Shown: in pieces, positions 34,147 to 43,414 of the stretch
Layout: the number at the start of each line of letters is the position of its first letter
How positions within the stretch are numbered: the stretch's first letter is position 1
DNA from: Stutzerimonas chloritidismutans AW-1
GTDB lineage: Bacteria; Pseudomonadota; Gammaproteobacteria; Pseudomonadales; Pseudomonadaceae
Length of the DNA stretch: 64,000 bases
Assembly (NCBI RefSeq): GCF_000495915.1
Contig: NZ_AOFQ01000026.1
Location: 1 to 64,000, forward strand
Direction of reading: 5' to 3'
Position numbers and translations under genes: made by a program
Notes under the pieces: model-generated
Database searches by the model: none
Told to the model about the DNA's origin: nothing
The model's input: the letters and a program-made list of their open reading frames with translations, nothing else

Positions 34147-36135
34147 ATGTTGCGTGATCGCCTACTGGGCCTGCCCCGACGGTACAAGCGCCTGCTGCAG
34201 GTGCTGGCCGATGTCATCTTGGTATGGATCTCGTTGTGGCTGGCGTTCGTGGTGCGGCTGGGCTCGTTCGGCCCGATCGAGCCGCTCGGGGGGCATGCCT
34301 GGTTGTTCGCCCTGGCCCCGGTGCTGGCTATTCCGCTGTTCATCCGCATCGGCATGTACCGAGCGGTGATGCGCTATCTCGGCAACGATGCGCTGATCAC
34401 CATTGCCAAGGCGGTGACGTTTTCTTCGCTGCTGCTGGCGCTGGCGATCTACTGGTATCGCGATGCGCCAGCGCTGGTGCCGCGCTCGCTGGTATTCAAC
34501 TACTGGTGGATCAGCCTGATGCTGCTCGGCGGGCTGCGCCTGTTGTTGCGACAGTACGTGCTGGGTGACTGGTACGCCGGCATGCTGGCCGTCCCGTTCG
34601 GACGTGACGACGGCCTGACGCGTGTAGCCATCTACGGCGCGGGCGCGGCCGGCAATCAGCTGGCGGCGGCGTTACGAATGGGGCGTGCCATGCGTCCGGT
34701 TGCCTTCATCGACGACGATGGCGACTTGGCCAATCGGGTCATTGCCGGGCTCAAGGTGTACAAGCCCAGGCATATCGATCAGATGATCGGAGACACGGGG
34801 GCTAGCGAAGTGTTGCTGGCGATTCCATCCGCCAGCCGGGCGCGGCGTCGGGAGATTCTTGCCGATCTGGAGCGATATCCGCTGCACGTCCGGTCGGTAC
34901 CCGGGTTCATGGATCTCGCAAGCGGCCGGGTGAAGGTGGAAGATCTCCAAGAGGTCGATATCGCCGACCTGCTTGGGCGCGACAGCGTCGCCCCGGACGA
35001 GAGGCTGCTGGCACACTGCATGCAGGGCAAGGTCGTGCTGGTCACTGGCGCGGGGGGGTCGATCGGCTCCGAGCTCAGTCGCCAGATCCTGCGGCTGTCG
35101 CCAACGGTGCTGCTTCTGCTTGACCACAGTGAATACAACCTGTACGCCATCCACGCCGAGCTCGAGCAGCAGGTCGGTGAGCGGGCGCTTCAGCTGGAGC
35201 TGATCCCCATCCTGGGCTCGGTCGGCAATGCCGATCGGCTGCTCGACGTGATGCGCACCTGGGGCGTCGATAGCGTCTATCACGCTGCGGCCTACAAGCA
35301 TGTGCCAATGGTCGAGCACAACGTCGCCGAAGGCGTGATGAACAACGTGATCGGCACGCTCAACTGTGCGCAGGCGGCGATTCAGGCGGGTGTTTCTCAC
35401 TTCGTATTGATTTCGACCGACAAGGCGGTGCGCCCGACGAATGTCATGGGCAGCACCAAGCGCCTCGCGGAAATGGCACTGCAGGCCCTGAGCAGCGAAA
35501 CGGCGCCAGTGCTGTATGGGCAGGCGGGCGTCAACCATGTGAACCGGACACGCTTCACCATGGTCAGGTTCGGCAATGTGCTGGGGTCGTCCGGCTCGGT
35601 GATACCGCTGTTTCGCGAACAAATTCGCCGGGGTGGGCCTGTCACTGTCACCCATCCCAAGATCACCCGTTATTTCATGACCATCCCCGAGGCTGCCCAG
35701 CTGGTGCTACAGGCAGGCTCAATGGGGCAGGGCGGGGACGTGTTCGTGCTCGACATGGGCTCTCCGGTGCAAATCGTCGAGCTTGCCGAGAAGATGATTC
35801 ACCTGTCGGGACTATCCGTGCGCTCCGAAAGCAATCCTGCCGGCGACATTGCCATACAGTTCACCGGCCTGCGGCCGGGCGAGAAGCTTTACGAGGAGTT
35901 GCTGATTGGCGACAACGTCACCCCGACCCAGCATCCGATGATCATGTCGGCGAACGAAGCCTGCCTGCCATGGGCCGAGTTCTGCGATGTGCTGGACAGA
36001 CTCCTGCAGGGGCTGGACCGTGACGACTTCGAGCAGGTTAGGCTGGTCATGCGTGCCACGGTCGATGGCTACTCGCCACGCGAGGAGATCGTCGATTGGA
36101 TCCACCGGCGGCGGGCACGAGTGCCGCCGACGTAG
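34147..36135 (+). CDS. wbpM: UDP-N-acetylglucosamine 4,6-dehydratase, membrane-bound (WbpM/CapD family)
   Basis: This 662-aa enzyme has four N-terminal helices (about 15-135). A first Rossmann-like domain follows (VAIYGAGAAGNQLAAALRMG), and then the catalytic SDR domain from about residue 295 with GAGGSIGSELSRQ. The usual YxxxK is replaced by MxxxK in RPTNVMGSTKRLAE (about 433-437), as is characteristic for WbpM. VRFGNVLGSSGSVIPLF and FTGLRPGEKLYEEL complete the family. It makes UDP-4-keto-6-deoxy-GlcNAc for FucNAc/QuiNAc-type sugars. The start is ATG 34147 after GGGGAATG. It is the last gene of the accessory block, convergent with a core lipoprotein gene. Confidence 0.95.
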   Translation: MLRDRLLGLPRRYKRLLQVLADVILVWISLWLAFVVRLGSFGPIEPLGGHAWLFALAPVLAIPLFIRIGMYRAVMRYLGNDALITIAKAVTFSSLLLALAIYWYRDAPALVPRSLVFNYWWISLMLLGGLRLLLRQYVLGDWYAGMLAVPFGRDDGLTRVAIYGAGAAGNQLAAALRMGRAMRPVAFIDDDGDLANRVIAGLKVYKPRHIDQMIGDTGASEVLLAIPSASRARRREILADLERYPLHVRSVPGFMDLASGRVKVEDLQEVDIADLLGRDSVAPDERLLAHCMQGKVVLVTGAGGSIGSELSRQILRLSPTVLLLLDHSEYNLYAIHAELEQQVGERALQLELIPILGSVGNADRLLDVMRTWGVDSVYHAAAYKHVPMVEHNVAEGVMNNVIGTLNCAQAAIQAGVSHFVLISTDKAVRPTNVMGSTKRLAEMALQALSSETAPVLYGQAGVNHVNRTRFTMVRFGNVLGSSGSVIPLFREQIRRGGPVTVTHPKITRYFMTIPEAAQLVLQAGSMGQGGDVFVLDMGSPVQIVELAEKMIHLSGLSVRSESNPAGDIAIQFTGLRPGEKLYEELLIGDNVTPTQHPMIMSANEACLPWAEFCDVLDRLLQGLDRDDFEQVRLVMRATVDGYSPREEIVDWIHRRRARVPPT

Positions 36136-36142
36136 GGCTCGG

Positions 36143-36880
36143 TCAGAGATATTTCGCTTTTAAGATGCCTTCGAGTTGTTCATGGGGAATGAACAGTTCA
36201 GGGTGCCCGCTCGAGTACGGCGCGATGCTATACACGTCGTACTTGAGCAACACGCTGTCTTTCAGCAGTGCAATGTTGGCGGTCTGCTGGAAGGGCCAGA
36301 AGTCGAGGAACTCGGCGTCCTGGGCGTGGCCGTTCTCCACCAGCCAGCGTTGATGGGCCTGGCGCGCGACGCGCCAGAAGCTGCCTTCCTGTCCCGGAAT
36401 CAGCAGGTCTTCCAGGCGCAGCTCGCGGTTCTGCTCGCGATCATAGTTGATGAAGCCACGCCCGGGCATGCCGTGGGCGCCGCCGACGTACAGATAGCTG
36501 GACAGCTCGACGATCAGGATGTCGCCGTGCTGCTCGCGCAGCTTGGCTTGCAGGTAGCTGCTCCAGCCCGGCTCGGCAGCGCGCAGAAACTGTTGCTGGT
36601 AACGCTCGAGCGAATCGGGCAGGCGATCATCCGGACCATTGATGGTCATCCGACGCAGGCGCGCGTCGATCAGGCTGTTCAGTTCGGGTTCATCGGCGAA
36701 GGTCAGGGTGTCGATGTTCACCAGCGGGCAGTCTTCGCCCTGGCAGCCCTGCGGGCGCTGCTCGGTGAGGTTCTGGCGCACCTCCACCGGACGTTCGGAG
36801 GAGAGGTGCTGGCAGCCGCTCAGCAGCACGACAAGGCTGCCCAAGAGGATCAGAGTGCGGATGGATGCGGTTCGATTCAT
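36143..36880 (-). CDS. DUF3298 / RsiV-like lipoprotein
   Basis: This is a 245-aa lipoprotein. The start at 36880 gives a lipoprotein signal, MNRTASIRTLILLGSLVVLL, followed by lipobox LSGC. The body has a PdaC/RsiV-type fold: LREQHGDILIVELSSYLYVG, GGAHGMPGRGFINYD, and LEDLLIPGQEGSFW followed by a C-terminal YDVYSIAPYSSGHPELFIP. Relatives include the ligand-binding part of anti-sigma factor RsiV, but no sigma factor is nearby and the function is unknown. An in-frame start at 36896 is also possible. It is divergent from nudF and its stop lies just past the wbpM stop. Confidence 0.83.
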   Translation of the reverse strand: MNRTASIRTLILLGSLVVLLSGCQHLSSERPVEVRQNLTEQRPQGCQGEDCPLVNIDTLTFADEPELNSLIDARLRRMTINGPDDRLPDSLERYQQQFLRAAEPGWSSYLQAKLREQHGDILIVELSSYLYVGGAHGMPGRGFINYDREQNRELRLEDLLIPGQEGSFWRVARQAHQRWLVENGHAQDAEFLDFWPFQQTANIALLKDSVLLKYDVYSIAPYSSGHPELFIPHEQLEGILKAKYL

Positions 36881-37096
36881 GGTTGGTCCAGACATGGCAG
36901 TGCGCTTTCGATTGCCGAAGACACCTGAAGTTCGTGCGGCGCTGCAGGTGGAGCTTTCTTCGGCTACGGTGGTCTGCAAAGGGCTGCGCCAGCGACGATG
37001 TCGCGTTAGGATGGCGACGAAGCCGCTCACGTTGTGACGGTTGCAGTCGCCCGCCGTCACGTAAGGCGCGGTTCAAACCGATATGAGTAGTACCCG

Positions 37097-37714
37097 ATGA
37101 GCGAGACCTTCAAGCCCGGACCGGATGATGTCCAGATCCTCCGACGAGAGCAATGCTTCAGCGGTTTTTACCGGCTGGAACGCCTGCACCTGCGTCATCG
37201 CCAGTTCAGCGGTGCCATGGGCGCGGAGTTGAGTCGCGAGCTGTTCGTGCGGCATGACGCCGTGTGCGTGCTGCCCTACGATCCGCAGCGCGATCAGGTG
37301 GTGCTTATCGAGCAGTTCCGCGTGGGTGCGCTGGGCAAGGTTGAGAACCCCTGGCTGATCGAGCTGGTGGCGGGGCTGATCGACAAGGACGAGTCACCTG
37401 ACGCGGTGGCCCGGCGCGAGGCGATCGAAGAAGCCGGGCTGGAGCTCGGCGAGCTGTGGCCGATCACCCGGTACTTTCCGTCTCCGGGCGGCAGCGATGA
37501 ACAGGTGCATCTCTACATCGGCCGCTGCGACAGCGAAGGCGCGCAAGGCGTCTTCGGTCTGGACGAGGAAGGCGAGGATATTCGCGTGCATGTCTGGCCG
37601 CTGCAGCAGGCAATCCGCGCGGTCAACGAGGGTCGAATCGACAACGCGGCCAGCATCATTGCACTGCAGTGGCTGGCCTTGAATCGCGAGCAGGTGCGGG
37701 GGGAGTGGGCATGA
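37097..37714 (+). CDS. nudF: ADP-ribose pyrophosphatase
   Basis: This is a 205-aa Nudix hydrolase that splits ADP-ribose to AMP and ribose-5-phosphate. The Nudix box runs from GLIDKDESPDAVARREAIEE to AGLELGEL, with the REAIEEAG glutamates that bind Mg2+. The preceding VVLIEQFRVGAL and NPWLIELVAG strands are typical of NudF, as is the YFPSPGGSDEQVHLYIGR loop. It is cytoplasmic. The stop overlaps the DUF1249 start by 4 nt. In P. aeruginosa and E. coli the same gene order continues to cpdA and parE, so this marks the return to core synteny. Confidence 0.95.
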   Translation: MSETFKPGPDDVQILRREQCFSGFYRLERLHLRHRQFSGAMGAELSRELFVRHDAVCVLPYDPQRDQVVLIEQFRVGALGKVENPWLIELVAGLIDKDESPDAVARREAIEEAGLELGELWPITRYFPSPGGSDEQVHLYIGRCDSEGAQGVFGLDEEGEDIRVHVWPLQQAIRAVNEGRIDNAASIIALQWLALNREQVRGEWA

Positions 37715-38157
37715 GGAAGACGCGCGAGCGATACCGAGTCGATCTGCTCGAACTGCAGTCGGCCTGCGAGGCCAATTACCTGCGCCTGATGCGCCTGCTG
37801 CCGGGCATGCGTAACGGTTGCGACGCGCGCCGCATCGCCATCAGTCAGGGCGACATGTTGCTCGGTGTGCTGGTGCTCGAGGTGCTGGAGAGCTGCCCTT
37901 ACACCACGACCTTGCAGGTCAGTCAGGAGAACTGCTTGACCTGGTTGCCGGTGCCGAAGATGGAGGTGCGGGTTTACCACGATGCGCGCATGGCCGAAGT
38001 CATTCGCGCCGAGAATGCGCGACGTTTCCGCGGCATTTATCACTACCCCAACGCGCAGATGCACCAGCCGGACGAGAAGAACCAACTCAATCTGTTCCTC
38101 GGCGAATGGCTGGGCCACTGTCTGGCCTGCGGGCACGAGCTGGAACCGGTGCTCTGA
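37711..38157 (+). CDS. DUF1249 family protein (YqiB-like)
   Basis: This is a 148-aa cytoplasmic protein. It begins MRKTRERYRVDLLELQSACE, with YLRLMRLLPGM shortly after, and ends in a conserved block containing YPNAQMHQPDEKNQLNLFLG. This matches the YqiB family found between nudF and cpdA in many gammaproteobacteria. The function is unknown. The start at 37711 is fixed by the ATGA overlap with nudF. Confidence 0.9.
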   Translation: MRKTRERYRVDLLELQSACEANYLRLMRLLPGMRNGCDARRIAISQGDMLLGVLVLEVLESCPYTTTLQVSQENCLTWLPVPKMEVRVYHDARMAEVIRAENARRFRGIYHYPNAQMHQPDEKNQLNLFLGEWLGHCLACGHELEPVL

Positions 38158-38221
38158 CCCCTTGCACCATGCCTTGATAGCCTGATAGTGCGCTTGATCC
38201 GCCCTGGATGCGCAGCGCTAT

Positions 38222-38241
38222 TCTGTGATCCAAGCCCACAT
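38222..38241. promoter_or_regulatory. Candidate Vfr/CRP-like site upstream of cpdA
   Basis: TGTGA (38224-38228) and CCACA (38236-38240) form an imperfect CRP-type inverted repeat, but the spacer is 7 nt, not the usual 6. The site is about 70-85 nt upstream of cpdA. In P. aeruginosa, cpdA is known to be controlled by cAMP-Vfr, which is why it was noted. Confidence 0.28.
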
Positions 38242-38309
38242 CCCGAGGTTTACCCCCCTGCCGGGCACCTACCATAATTCCGTTGCGATTTAGCTCAAGG
38301 AGAAGGGCA

Positions 38310-39122
38310 TTGCCTGGTGCGTCCCTGACTGTTGAAGATTCGGTTCTGCTGGTGCAGCTTACCGACAGCCATCTGTTTGCCGAAGCGGACGGCAAGCTGC
38401 TGGGCATGAATACCTGTGACAGCCTGGAGCAGGTGGTCGAGCTCGCCATCGACGAGCAGCCGCGCATCGACCTGATCCTTGCCACCGGCGACCTGTCGCA
38501 GGATGGCTCGGTAGCGTCCTACCAGCGGTTCCGCCGGCTTGCCGAACGCATCGAAGCACCAGCGCGCTGGTGTCCGGGGAACCACGACGAGCTGGCAGCA
38601 ATGCGTGAGGCCTGCCGTGGCAGTGCGCTGATGGAGCCGGTGCTGGAGATCGGCGGCTGGCGTGTGGTGATGCTCGATACGCTGGTGGCGGGCTCGGTGT
38701 TCGGCATGCTGCGCAACGATCAGCTGGAACTGCTCGAGCGTGCACTGAGTGAAGCGCCGGACCATCACCATCTGATCTGTCTGCACCATCATCCGGTGTC
38801 CATCGGCAGCCGCTGGATGGATACCATCGGGCTGCGCAATCCTGACGCCCTGTTCGAGGTGCTGGATCGTCACAGCAACGTGCGTGCATTGCTCTGGGGT
38901 CATATCCACCAGGAGTTCGATAGCTGGCGTAACGACGTACGCCTGCTGGCGTCGCCATCGACCGGCGTGCAGTTCGCCCCGCAGAGTGAAGACTTTCAGG
39001 TCGACAACGTCGCGCCGGGTTATCGCTGGCTGCGGCTATATGCCGATGGGCAGCTGGAAACCGGAGTTTCCCGGGTCAGCGGTATCGAGTTCGAGATCGA
39101 CTACAGCGTCAAGGGCTACTAA
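38310..39122 (+). CDS. cpdA: 3',5'-cyclic-AMP phosphodiesterase
   Basis: This is a 270-aa metallophosphoesterase that hydrolyses cAMP and so limits Vfr signalling. The five calcineurin-type metal motifs are all visible: QLTDSHL, ATGDLSQDG, CPGNHDE, CLHHHPV and LWGHIHQEF. The start is a TTG at 38310 with AAGGAG 8 nt upstream. An earlier in-frame TTG at 38283 lies before that Shine-Dalgarno and is unlikely. It is cytoplasmic. The same neighbours (DUF1249, YqiA, parE) occur in P. aeruginosa and E. coli. Confidence 0.94.
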   Translation: MPGASLTVEDSVLLVQLTDSHLFAEADGKLLGMNTCDSLEQVVELAIDEQPRIDLILATGDLSQDGSVASYQRFRRLAERIEAPARWCPGNHDELAAMREACRGSALMEPVLEIGGWRVVMLDTLVAGSVFGMLRNDQLELLERALSEAPDHHHLICLHHHPVSIGSRWMDTIGLRNPDALFEVLDRHSNVRALLWGHIHQEFDSWRNDVRLLASPSTGVQFAPQSEDFQVDNVAPGYRWLRLYADGQLETGVSRVSGIEFEIDYSVKGY

Positions 39123-39258
39123 CGCGGCTCTGCGCGCAGTGACACGCGCTGGCGGTACTTGCCAGCAGATACCCCGAGCCCACCCATCATGCCGCCGGCC
39201 TGCTTGCAGACGGCGGCAGGTGCCTTGTAGCCTTGCGGTTTTCCTACGAACTGTATCC

Positions 39259-39864
39259 ATGTCCAGCTATTCACCTTCGATTCTCTATATCCACGGTCTC
39301 AACAGCTCACCGGTCTCGCAGAAGGCCAGCCGGTTGTCCGCTGCGCTGGAGAAACTGGGCATGGCCGAACGCTTGCGGGTCCCCGCACTGCACCATCATC
39401 CGCGTCAGGCCATCGCCCAACTCGAAGCATGCCTGGCCGAGCTCGGCCGGCCGTTGCTGGTCGGCAGCTCGCTTGGCGGCTACTATGCGACGCACCTCGC
39501 CGAGCGCCATGGCCTCAAGGCATTGCTCATCAATCCGGCCGTGACACCGCACCGCCGGTTCGACGGTTATCTTGGGCCGCAGACCAATCTGTATAGTGGG
39601 GAAGTCTGGGACCTCACCGACGATCATGTAACCGCCTTGGCGGAACTGGAAACCGCGCCACCACAGGATGCCGAGCGCTATCAGGTCTGGCTGCAGACGG
39701 GCGACGAGACGCTGGATTACCGTGACGCCGCGCAGTTCTATCGTGGCTGTGCACTGCGCATTCAGGCCGGTGGTGACCATGGCTTTCAGGGATTTGCCGA
39801 GCGTCTGCCGGCGCTGCTGGCCTTTGCCGGCTTCGAGCCGCAGGCATGGCTTGATCTGCTCTGA
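39259..39864 (+). CDS. yqiA: YqiA-family alpha/beta-hydrolase (esterase)
   Basis: This is a 201-aa small serine hydrolase. The oxyanion-side motif is ILYIHGLNSSP, the nucleophile elbow is GSSLGGYYAT, and the C-terminal histidine is in GGDHGFQGF. YqiA of E. coli is an esterase of unknown biological substrate located between cpdA and parE, the same place as here. The start MSSYSPSILYIHG at 39259 is the only one consistent with the family. Confidence 0.9.
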   Translation: MSSYSPSILYIHGLNSSPVSQKASRLSAALEKLGMAERLRVPALHHHPRQAIAQLEACLAELGRPLLVGSSLGGYYATHLAERHGLKALLINPAVTPHRRFDGYLGPQTNLYSGEVWDLTDDHVTALAELETAPPQDAERYQVWLQTGDETLDYRDAAQFYRGCALRIQAGGDHGFQGFAERLPALLAFAGFEPQAWLDLL

Positions 39865-40017
39865 AGGGATGCTGATGCGCGGCGCAACGTTAGCGCGGCT
39901 GGTCGGCGGCCAGGGTGGTTTCGCGAACGCGGACCTGCCATTTCATTCGGGCTGTTGCGCGGATTTCGCTGCCCGCAAGGGCTGATTCATTCAGAACATA
40001 AGGACAGTGCCAGACAG

Positions 40018-41904
40018 ATGTCTTATACCGCAGAAGCCATCGAGGTTCTTTCCGGCCTCGACCCGGTGCGCAAGCGCCCGGGCATGTACACCGATACCTC
40101 GCGGCCCAACCACCTGGCCCAGGAAGTCATCGACAACAGCGTCGACGAAGCCCTCGCCGGCCATGCCCGCTCGGTTCAGGTGATCCTGCATCAAGACAAT
40201 TCGCTGGAAGTGATCGACGACGGCCGTGGCATGCCGGTGGACATCCACCCGGAAGAGGGTGTGCCGGGCGTCGAGCTGATCCTCACCAAGCTTCACGCCG
40301 GCGGCAAGTTCTCCAACAAGAACTACCAGTTCTCCGGTGGTCTGCACGGGGTCGGCATCTCGGTGGTCAACGCCCTGTCGAGGCGGGTCGAAGTGACCGT
40401 CAAGCGCGACGGCAGCGAATACCGCATGAGCTTCGCCGATGGCTTCAAGGCCACTGACCTGGAAGTCATCGGCAGCGTCGGCAAGCGCAACACCGGTACC
40501 AGCGTGCGCTTCTGGGCCGATCCGAAATACTTCGATTCCCCCAAATTCTCCATCAGCCGCCTCAAGCATGTGCTCAAGGCGAAGGCCGTGCTCTGCCCGG
40601 GGCTGAGCGTCGGCTTCGAGGACAAGAGCAGCGGCGAGAAGGTCGAGTGGCACTACGAGGACGGCCTGCGTTCGTACCTGGTCGACTCGGTCAGCGATTA
40701 CCTGCGCCTGCCCGACGAGCCCTTCGTCGGCACCCTGGCGGGCAACACCGAGGCGGTGGACTGGGCGCTGCTGTGGCTGCCGGAAGGTGGCGAGAGTGTC
40801 CAGGAGAGCTACGTCAACCTGATTCCAACGGCCCAGGGCGGCACCCATGTCAACGGCTTGCGCCAAGGGCTGCTGGACGCCATGCGCGAGTTCTGCGAAT
40901 TCCGCAACCTGCTGCCGCGCGGGCTGAAGCTGGCTCCGGAAGACATCTGGGAGCGCATCGCCTTCGTCCTCTCGATGAAGATGCAGGAGCCGCAGTTCTC
41001 CGGGCAGACCAAGGAGCGCCTGTCGTCCCGCGAGGCCGCGGCATTCGTCTCCGGTGTGGTCAAGGATGCCTTCAGCCTCTGGCTCAATGCCCACCCGGAG
41101 CTGGGCATGCAACTGGCCGAGCTGGCGATCAGCAACGCCGGGCGCCGCCTCAAGGCCGGCAAGAAGGTCGAACGCAAGAAGATCACCCAGGGCCCGGCGC
41201 TGCCGGGCAAGCTGGCCGACTGCGCCGGGCAGGACCCGATGCGCGCCGAGCTGTTCCTGGTCGAGGGTGACTCGGCCGGCGGCTCGGCCAAGCAGGCGCG
41301 GGACAAGGAGTTCCAGGCGATCATGCCGCTGCGCGGCAAGATCCTGAACACCTGGGAAGTCGACGGCGGCGAAGTGCTGGCCAGCCAGGAAGTTCACGAC
41401 ATCGCCGTCGCCATCGGCGTCGATCCGGGCGCGGCCGATCTGGGCCAGCTGCGTTACGGCAAGATCTGCATCCTCGCCGACGCCGACTCAGACGGCCTGC
41501 ACATCGCCACGTTGCTTTGCGCCCTGTTCGTTCAGCATTTCCGCCCTCTGGTCGAGGCCGGCCATGTCTATGTCGCCATGCCGCCGCTGTACCGCATCGA
41601 TCTGGGCAAGGACATTTTCTACGCGCTGGACGAGGCCGAGCGCGACGGCATCCTCGAGCGTCTGGTTGCTGAAAAGCGCCGCGGAAAGCCTCAGGTCACC
41701 CGATTCAAGGGCCTCGGTGAGATGAATCCGCCGCAACTGCGCGAGACCACCATGGACCCCAACACGCGTCGATTGGTACAGCTGACCCTGGATGATTTCG
41801 AGGGCACCCGCGAGATCATGGACATGCTGCTGGCCAAGAAGCGCGCCGGCGACCGCAAGAGCTGGCTCGAGTCCAAGGGCAATCTGGCCGAGGTGCTGGT
41901 TTGA
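40018..41904 (+). CDS. parE: DNA topoisomerase IV subunit B
   Basis: This is the 628-aa ATPase subunit of topoisomerase IV, which unlinks replicated chromosomes. The GHKL ATP-binding motifs are VIDNSVDEALAG, VIDDGRGMPVDIHPEEG and SGGLHGVGISVVNAL. The Toprim domain has LFLVEGDSAGGSAKQARD and LADADSDGLHI. The start at 40018 gives MSYTAEAIEVLSGLDPVR, the usual N-terminus. The stop overlaps a TTG start of the following gene. parC lies 1.9 kb downstream in the same direction. Confidence 0.97.
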   Translation: MSYTAEAIEVLSGLDPVRKRPGMYTDTSRPNHLAQEVIDNSVDEALAGHARSVQVILHQDNSLEVIDDGRGMPVDIHPEEGVPGVELILTKLHAGGKFSNKNYQFSGGLHGVGISVVNALSRRVEVTVKRDGSEYRMSFADGFKATDLEVIGSVGKRNTGTSVRFWADPKYFDSPKFSISRLKHVLKAKAVLCPGLSVGFEDKSSGEKVEWHYEDGLRSYLVDSVSDYLRLPDEPFVGTLAGNTEAVDWALLWLPEGGESVQESYVNLIPTAQGGTHVNGLRQGLLDAMREFCEFRNLLPRGLKLAPEDIWERIAFVLSMKMQEPQFSGQTKERLSSREAAAFVSGVVKDAFSLWLNAHPELGMQLAELAISNAGRRLKAGKKVERKKITQGPALPGKLADCAGQDPMRAELFLVEGDSAGGSAKQARDKEFQAIMPLRGKILNTWEVDGGEVLASQEVHDIAVAIGVDPGAADLGQLRYGKICILADADSDGLHIATLLCALFVQHFRPLVEAGHVYVAMPPLYRIDLGKDIFYALDEAERDGILERLVAEKRRGKPQVTRFKGLGEMNPPQLRETTMDPNTRRLVQLTLDDFEGTREIMDMLLAKKRAGDRKSWLESKGNLAEVLV

Positions 41905-42884
41905 TCCGCCGTTGGCTGGCAGCGCTGAGTCTGGCTTCGGCACCGCTCTGGGCCAGCGAGCCGGCGCCCGAACTGAAATTGCTCGGCGAGCACCCGGTGG
42001 CCGGAATAACCGGTGGCAACCTGTCCGGAATGGCCTGGTGCGGCGATGCCTTGTGGGCCGTTTCCGATCGCGAGGACGACGTTCTCTATCGTCTGGATAC
42101 CAGCGTCTCGCCCTGGCAGGCGGAGCCCGAGCGTTTCGAGGCGGCCCCGCCACCGGACAGCGGCTTGCCCTGGGGCATGCGCATGCGCGCCTGGGTCAGT
42201 GGCCAGGTGCGGGGTGGTCAGCTGGATTTCGAAGGTCTGAGTTGTGACAGCCTGGGCAACCGCTACGTGGTCAGTGAGGCCCATGCCGGCGTGCTGCGGG
42301 TCAGCCCGGCGGGTACGGCAGAATGGCTGCGCCTGCCCGATACGCTGGTACGACAGGCGCGGGCCAGCGGCATGCTCTGGCACTTCAACGCGCTGTTCGA
42401 AGGGATCGCCGTCGATCCGAAGGCCGAGCGCATGTGGATTGCGGCCGAACGCGAGCGCCGCGGTCTTCTGGTGCTGCATCGTCAGCAGAGCAGCTGGCAG
42501 TGCACGGGCGGTTGCGTGCTGATGGCCGACGGGGGCGATCAGCTGCCGCCCGCTGCGCTGGGCGATGCGCCGCTGCCAAAGAGCTTCGCTGCGGTGGCGT
42601 TCTTCGCCGACAAGCTTTTCGTGCTCGAGCCCTCGGCCTACCGCGTCTGTCGTCGCAACCCGGCCACTGGAGTGGTCGAGCGCTGCTGGTCATTTGCCGA
42701 GGAAGCCTTGACCGAGGCGCGCCGTTACGCTGAGCCCTACGGCAATGCCGAGGCGTTGTGGGTCGATGCCGAAGGCGCATGGATCGGGGTTGACAACAAC
42801 GGCAAGGCCCGTGGTGATGGCGAAAAGCGCCCGATTGTCTGGCGTTTTGCCGCGCCTGATGGCGGCTGGGGTGCGAAGCCGTGA
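41901..42884 (+). CDS. Esterase-like-activity-of-phytase family protein
   Basis: This is a 327-aa probably periplasmic protein with a signal peptide (LIRRWLAALSLASAPLWASE, cleaved near WAS/EP). The body shows the beta-propeller-like features of the phytase-esterase domain (PF13449): GITGGNLSGMAWCGDALWAV, FEGLSCDSLGNRYVVSEAHA, and near the end ALWVDAEGAWIGVDNNGKAR. The enzymatic role is not established for this family. The start is a TTG that overlaps the parE stop by 4 nt; its own stop overlaps the next GTG start, so it belongs to the parE-parC operon. Confidence 0.82.
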   Translation: MIRRWLAALSLASAPLWASEPAPELKLLGEHPVAGITGGNLSGMAWCGDALWAVSDREDDVLYRLDTSVSPWQAEPERFEAAPPPDSGLPWGMRMRAWVSGQVRGGQLDFEGLSCDSLGNRYVVSEAHAGVLRVSPAGTAEWLRLPDTLVRQARASGMLWHFNALFEGIAVDPKAERMWIAAERERRGLLVLHRQQSSWQCTGGCVLMADGGDQLPPAALGDAPLPKSFAAVAFFADKLFVLEPSAYRVCRRNPATGVVERCWSFAEEALTEARRYAEPYGNAEALWVDAEGAWIGVDNNGKARGDGEKRPIVWRFAAPDGGWGAKP

Positions 42885-43414
42885 GCCAGACCGCCGGGCG
42901 GCGTGCCGGGCGCGTGATGCTGGTGCTCGCCTGGGGCGTCGGACTGTTCCTGGCCACCCGCTTTTTCGCCGCTTGGGAGGAGGATCGGCTCAACCCCAAT
43001 CGGCAGCCGGTTTCCCAGCTGCAGGGCGAGCAGATCGAAGTGCAGCTGGCCGGCAATGTCCAAGGCCATTTCGTCGCCAGCGGGCGGATCAATGGCGAGG
43101 CGGTCACCTTTCTGCTGGATACCGGTGCTACCGACGTCGCGGTGCCGGCCGAGCTGGCCGAACGGCTAGGACTGGAGCGCGGCGCGCCGGTGATGCTGCA
43201 CACCGCCAACGGCCAGACCACCGGTTATCGCACCGTGCTGTCGAGCCTCGATCTGGGTGACATCCGCCTGCACGACGTGCGCGCTATCGTCGCTCCCGGC
43301 TTTCGCAGCGAACAGGTTCTGCTCGGTATGAGCGCACTGAAGCAGCTTGAATTCACCCAGCGCGCTGGCACCCTGGTGCTGCGCCAGCAACTACCTCAGG
43401 GGCAAGACCGATGA
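42881..43414 (+). CDS. Retropepsin-like aspartic protease, TIGR02281 family
   Basis: This is a 177-aa membrane-anchored protease with one N-terminal helix (VMLVLAWGVGLFLATRFFAA, about 12-31). The aspartyl active site FLLDTGATDVAVP is near residues 84-96, followed by the psi-loop GMSALKQLEF. Single-domain proteins of this type should act as dimers, as retropepsins do. The protease domain faces the periplasm if the helix is an uncleaved signal anchor. It starts with GTG overlapping the previous stop and ends overlapping the VOC gene. Confidence 0.88.
   Translation: MSQTAGRRAGRVMLVLAWGVGLFLATRFFAAWEEDRLNPNRQPVSQLQGEQIEVQLAGNVQGHFVASGRINGEAVTFLLDTGATDVAVPAELAERLGLERGAPVMLHTANGQTTGYRTVLSSLDLGDIRLHDVRAIVAPGFRSEQVLLGMSALKQLEFTQRAGTLVLRQQLPQGQDR

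Noticed and set aside
39991-41397. 468-codon minus-strand frame opposite parE
   Set aside because: Antisense to ParE, with no domain signal.
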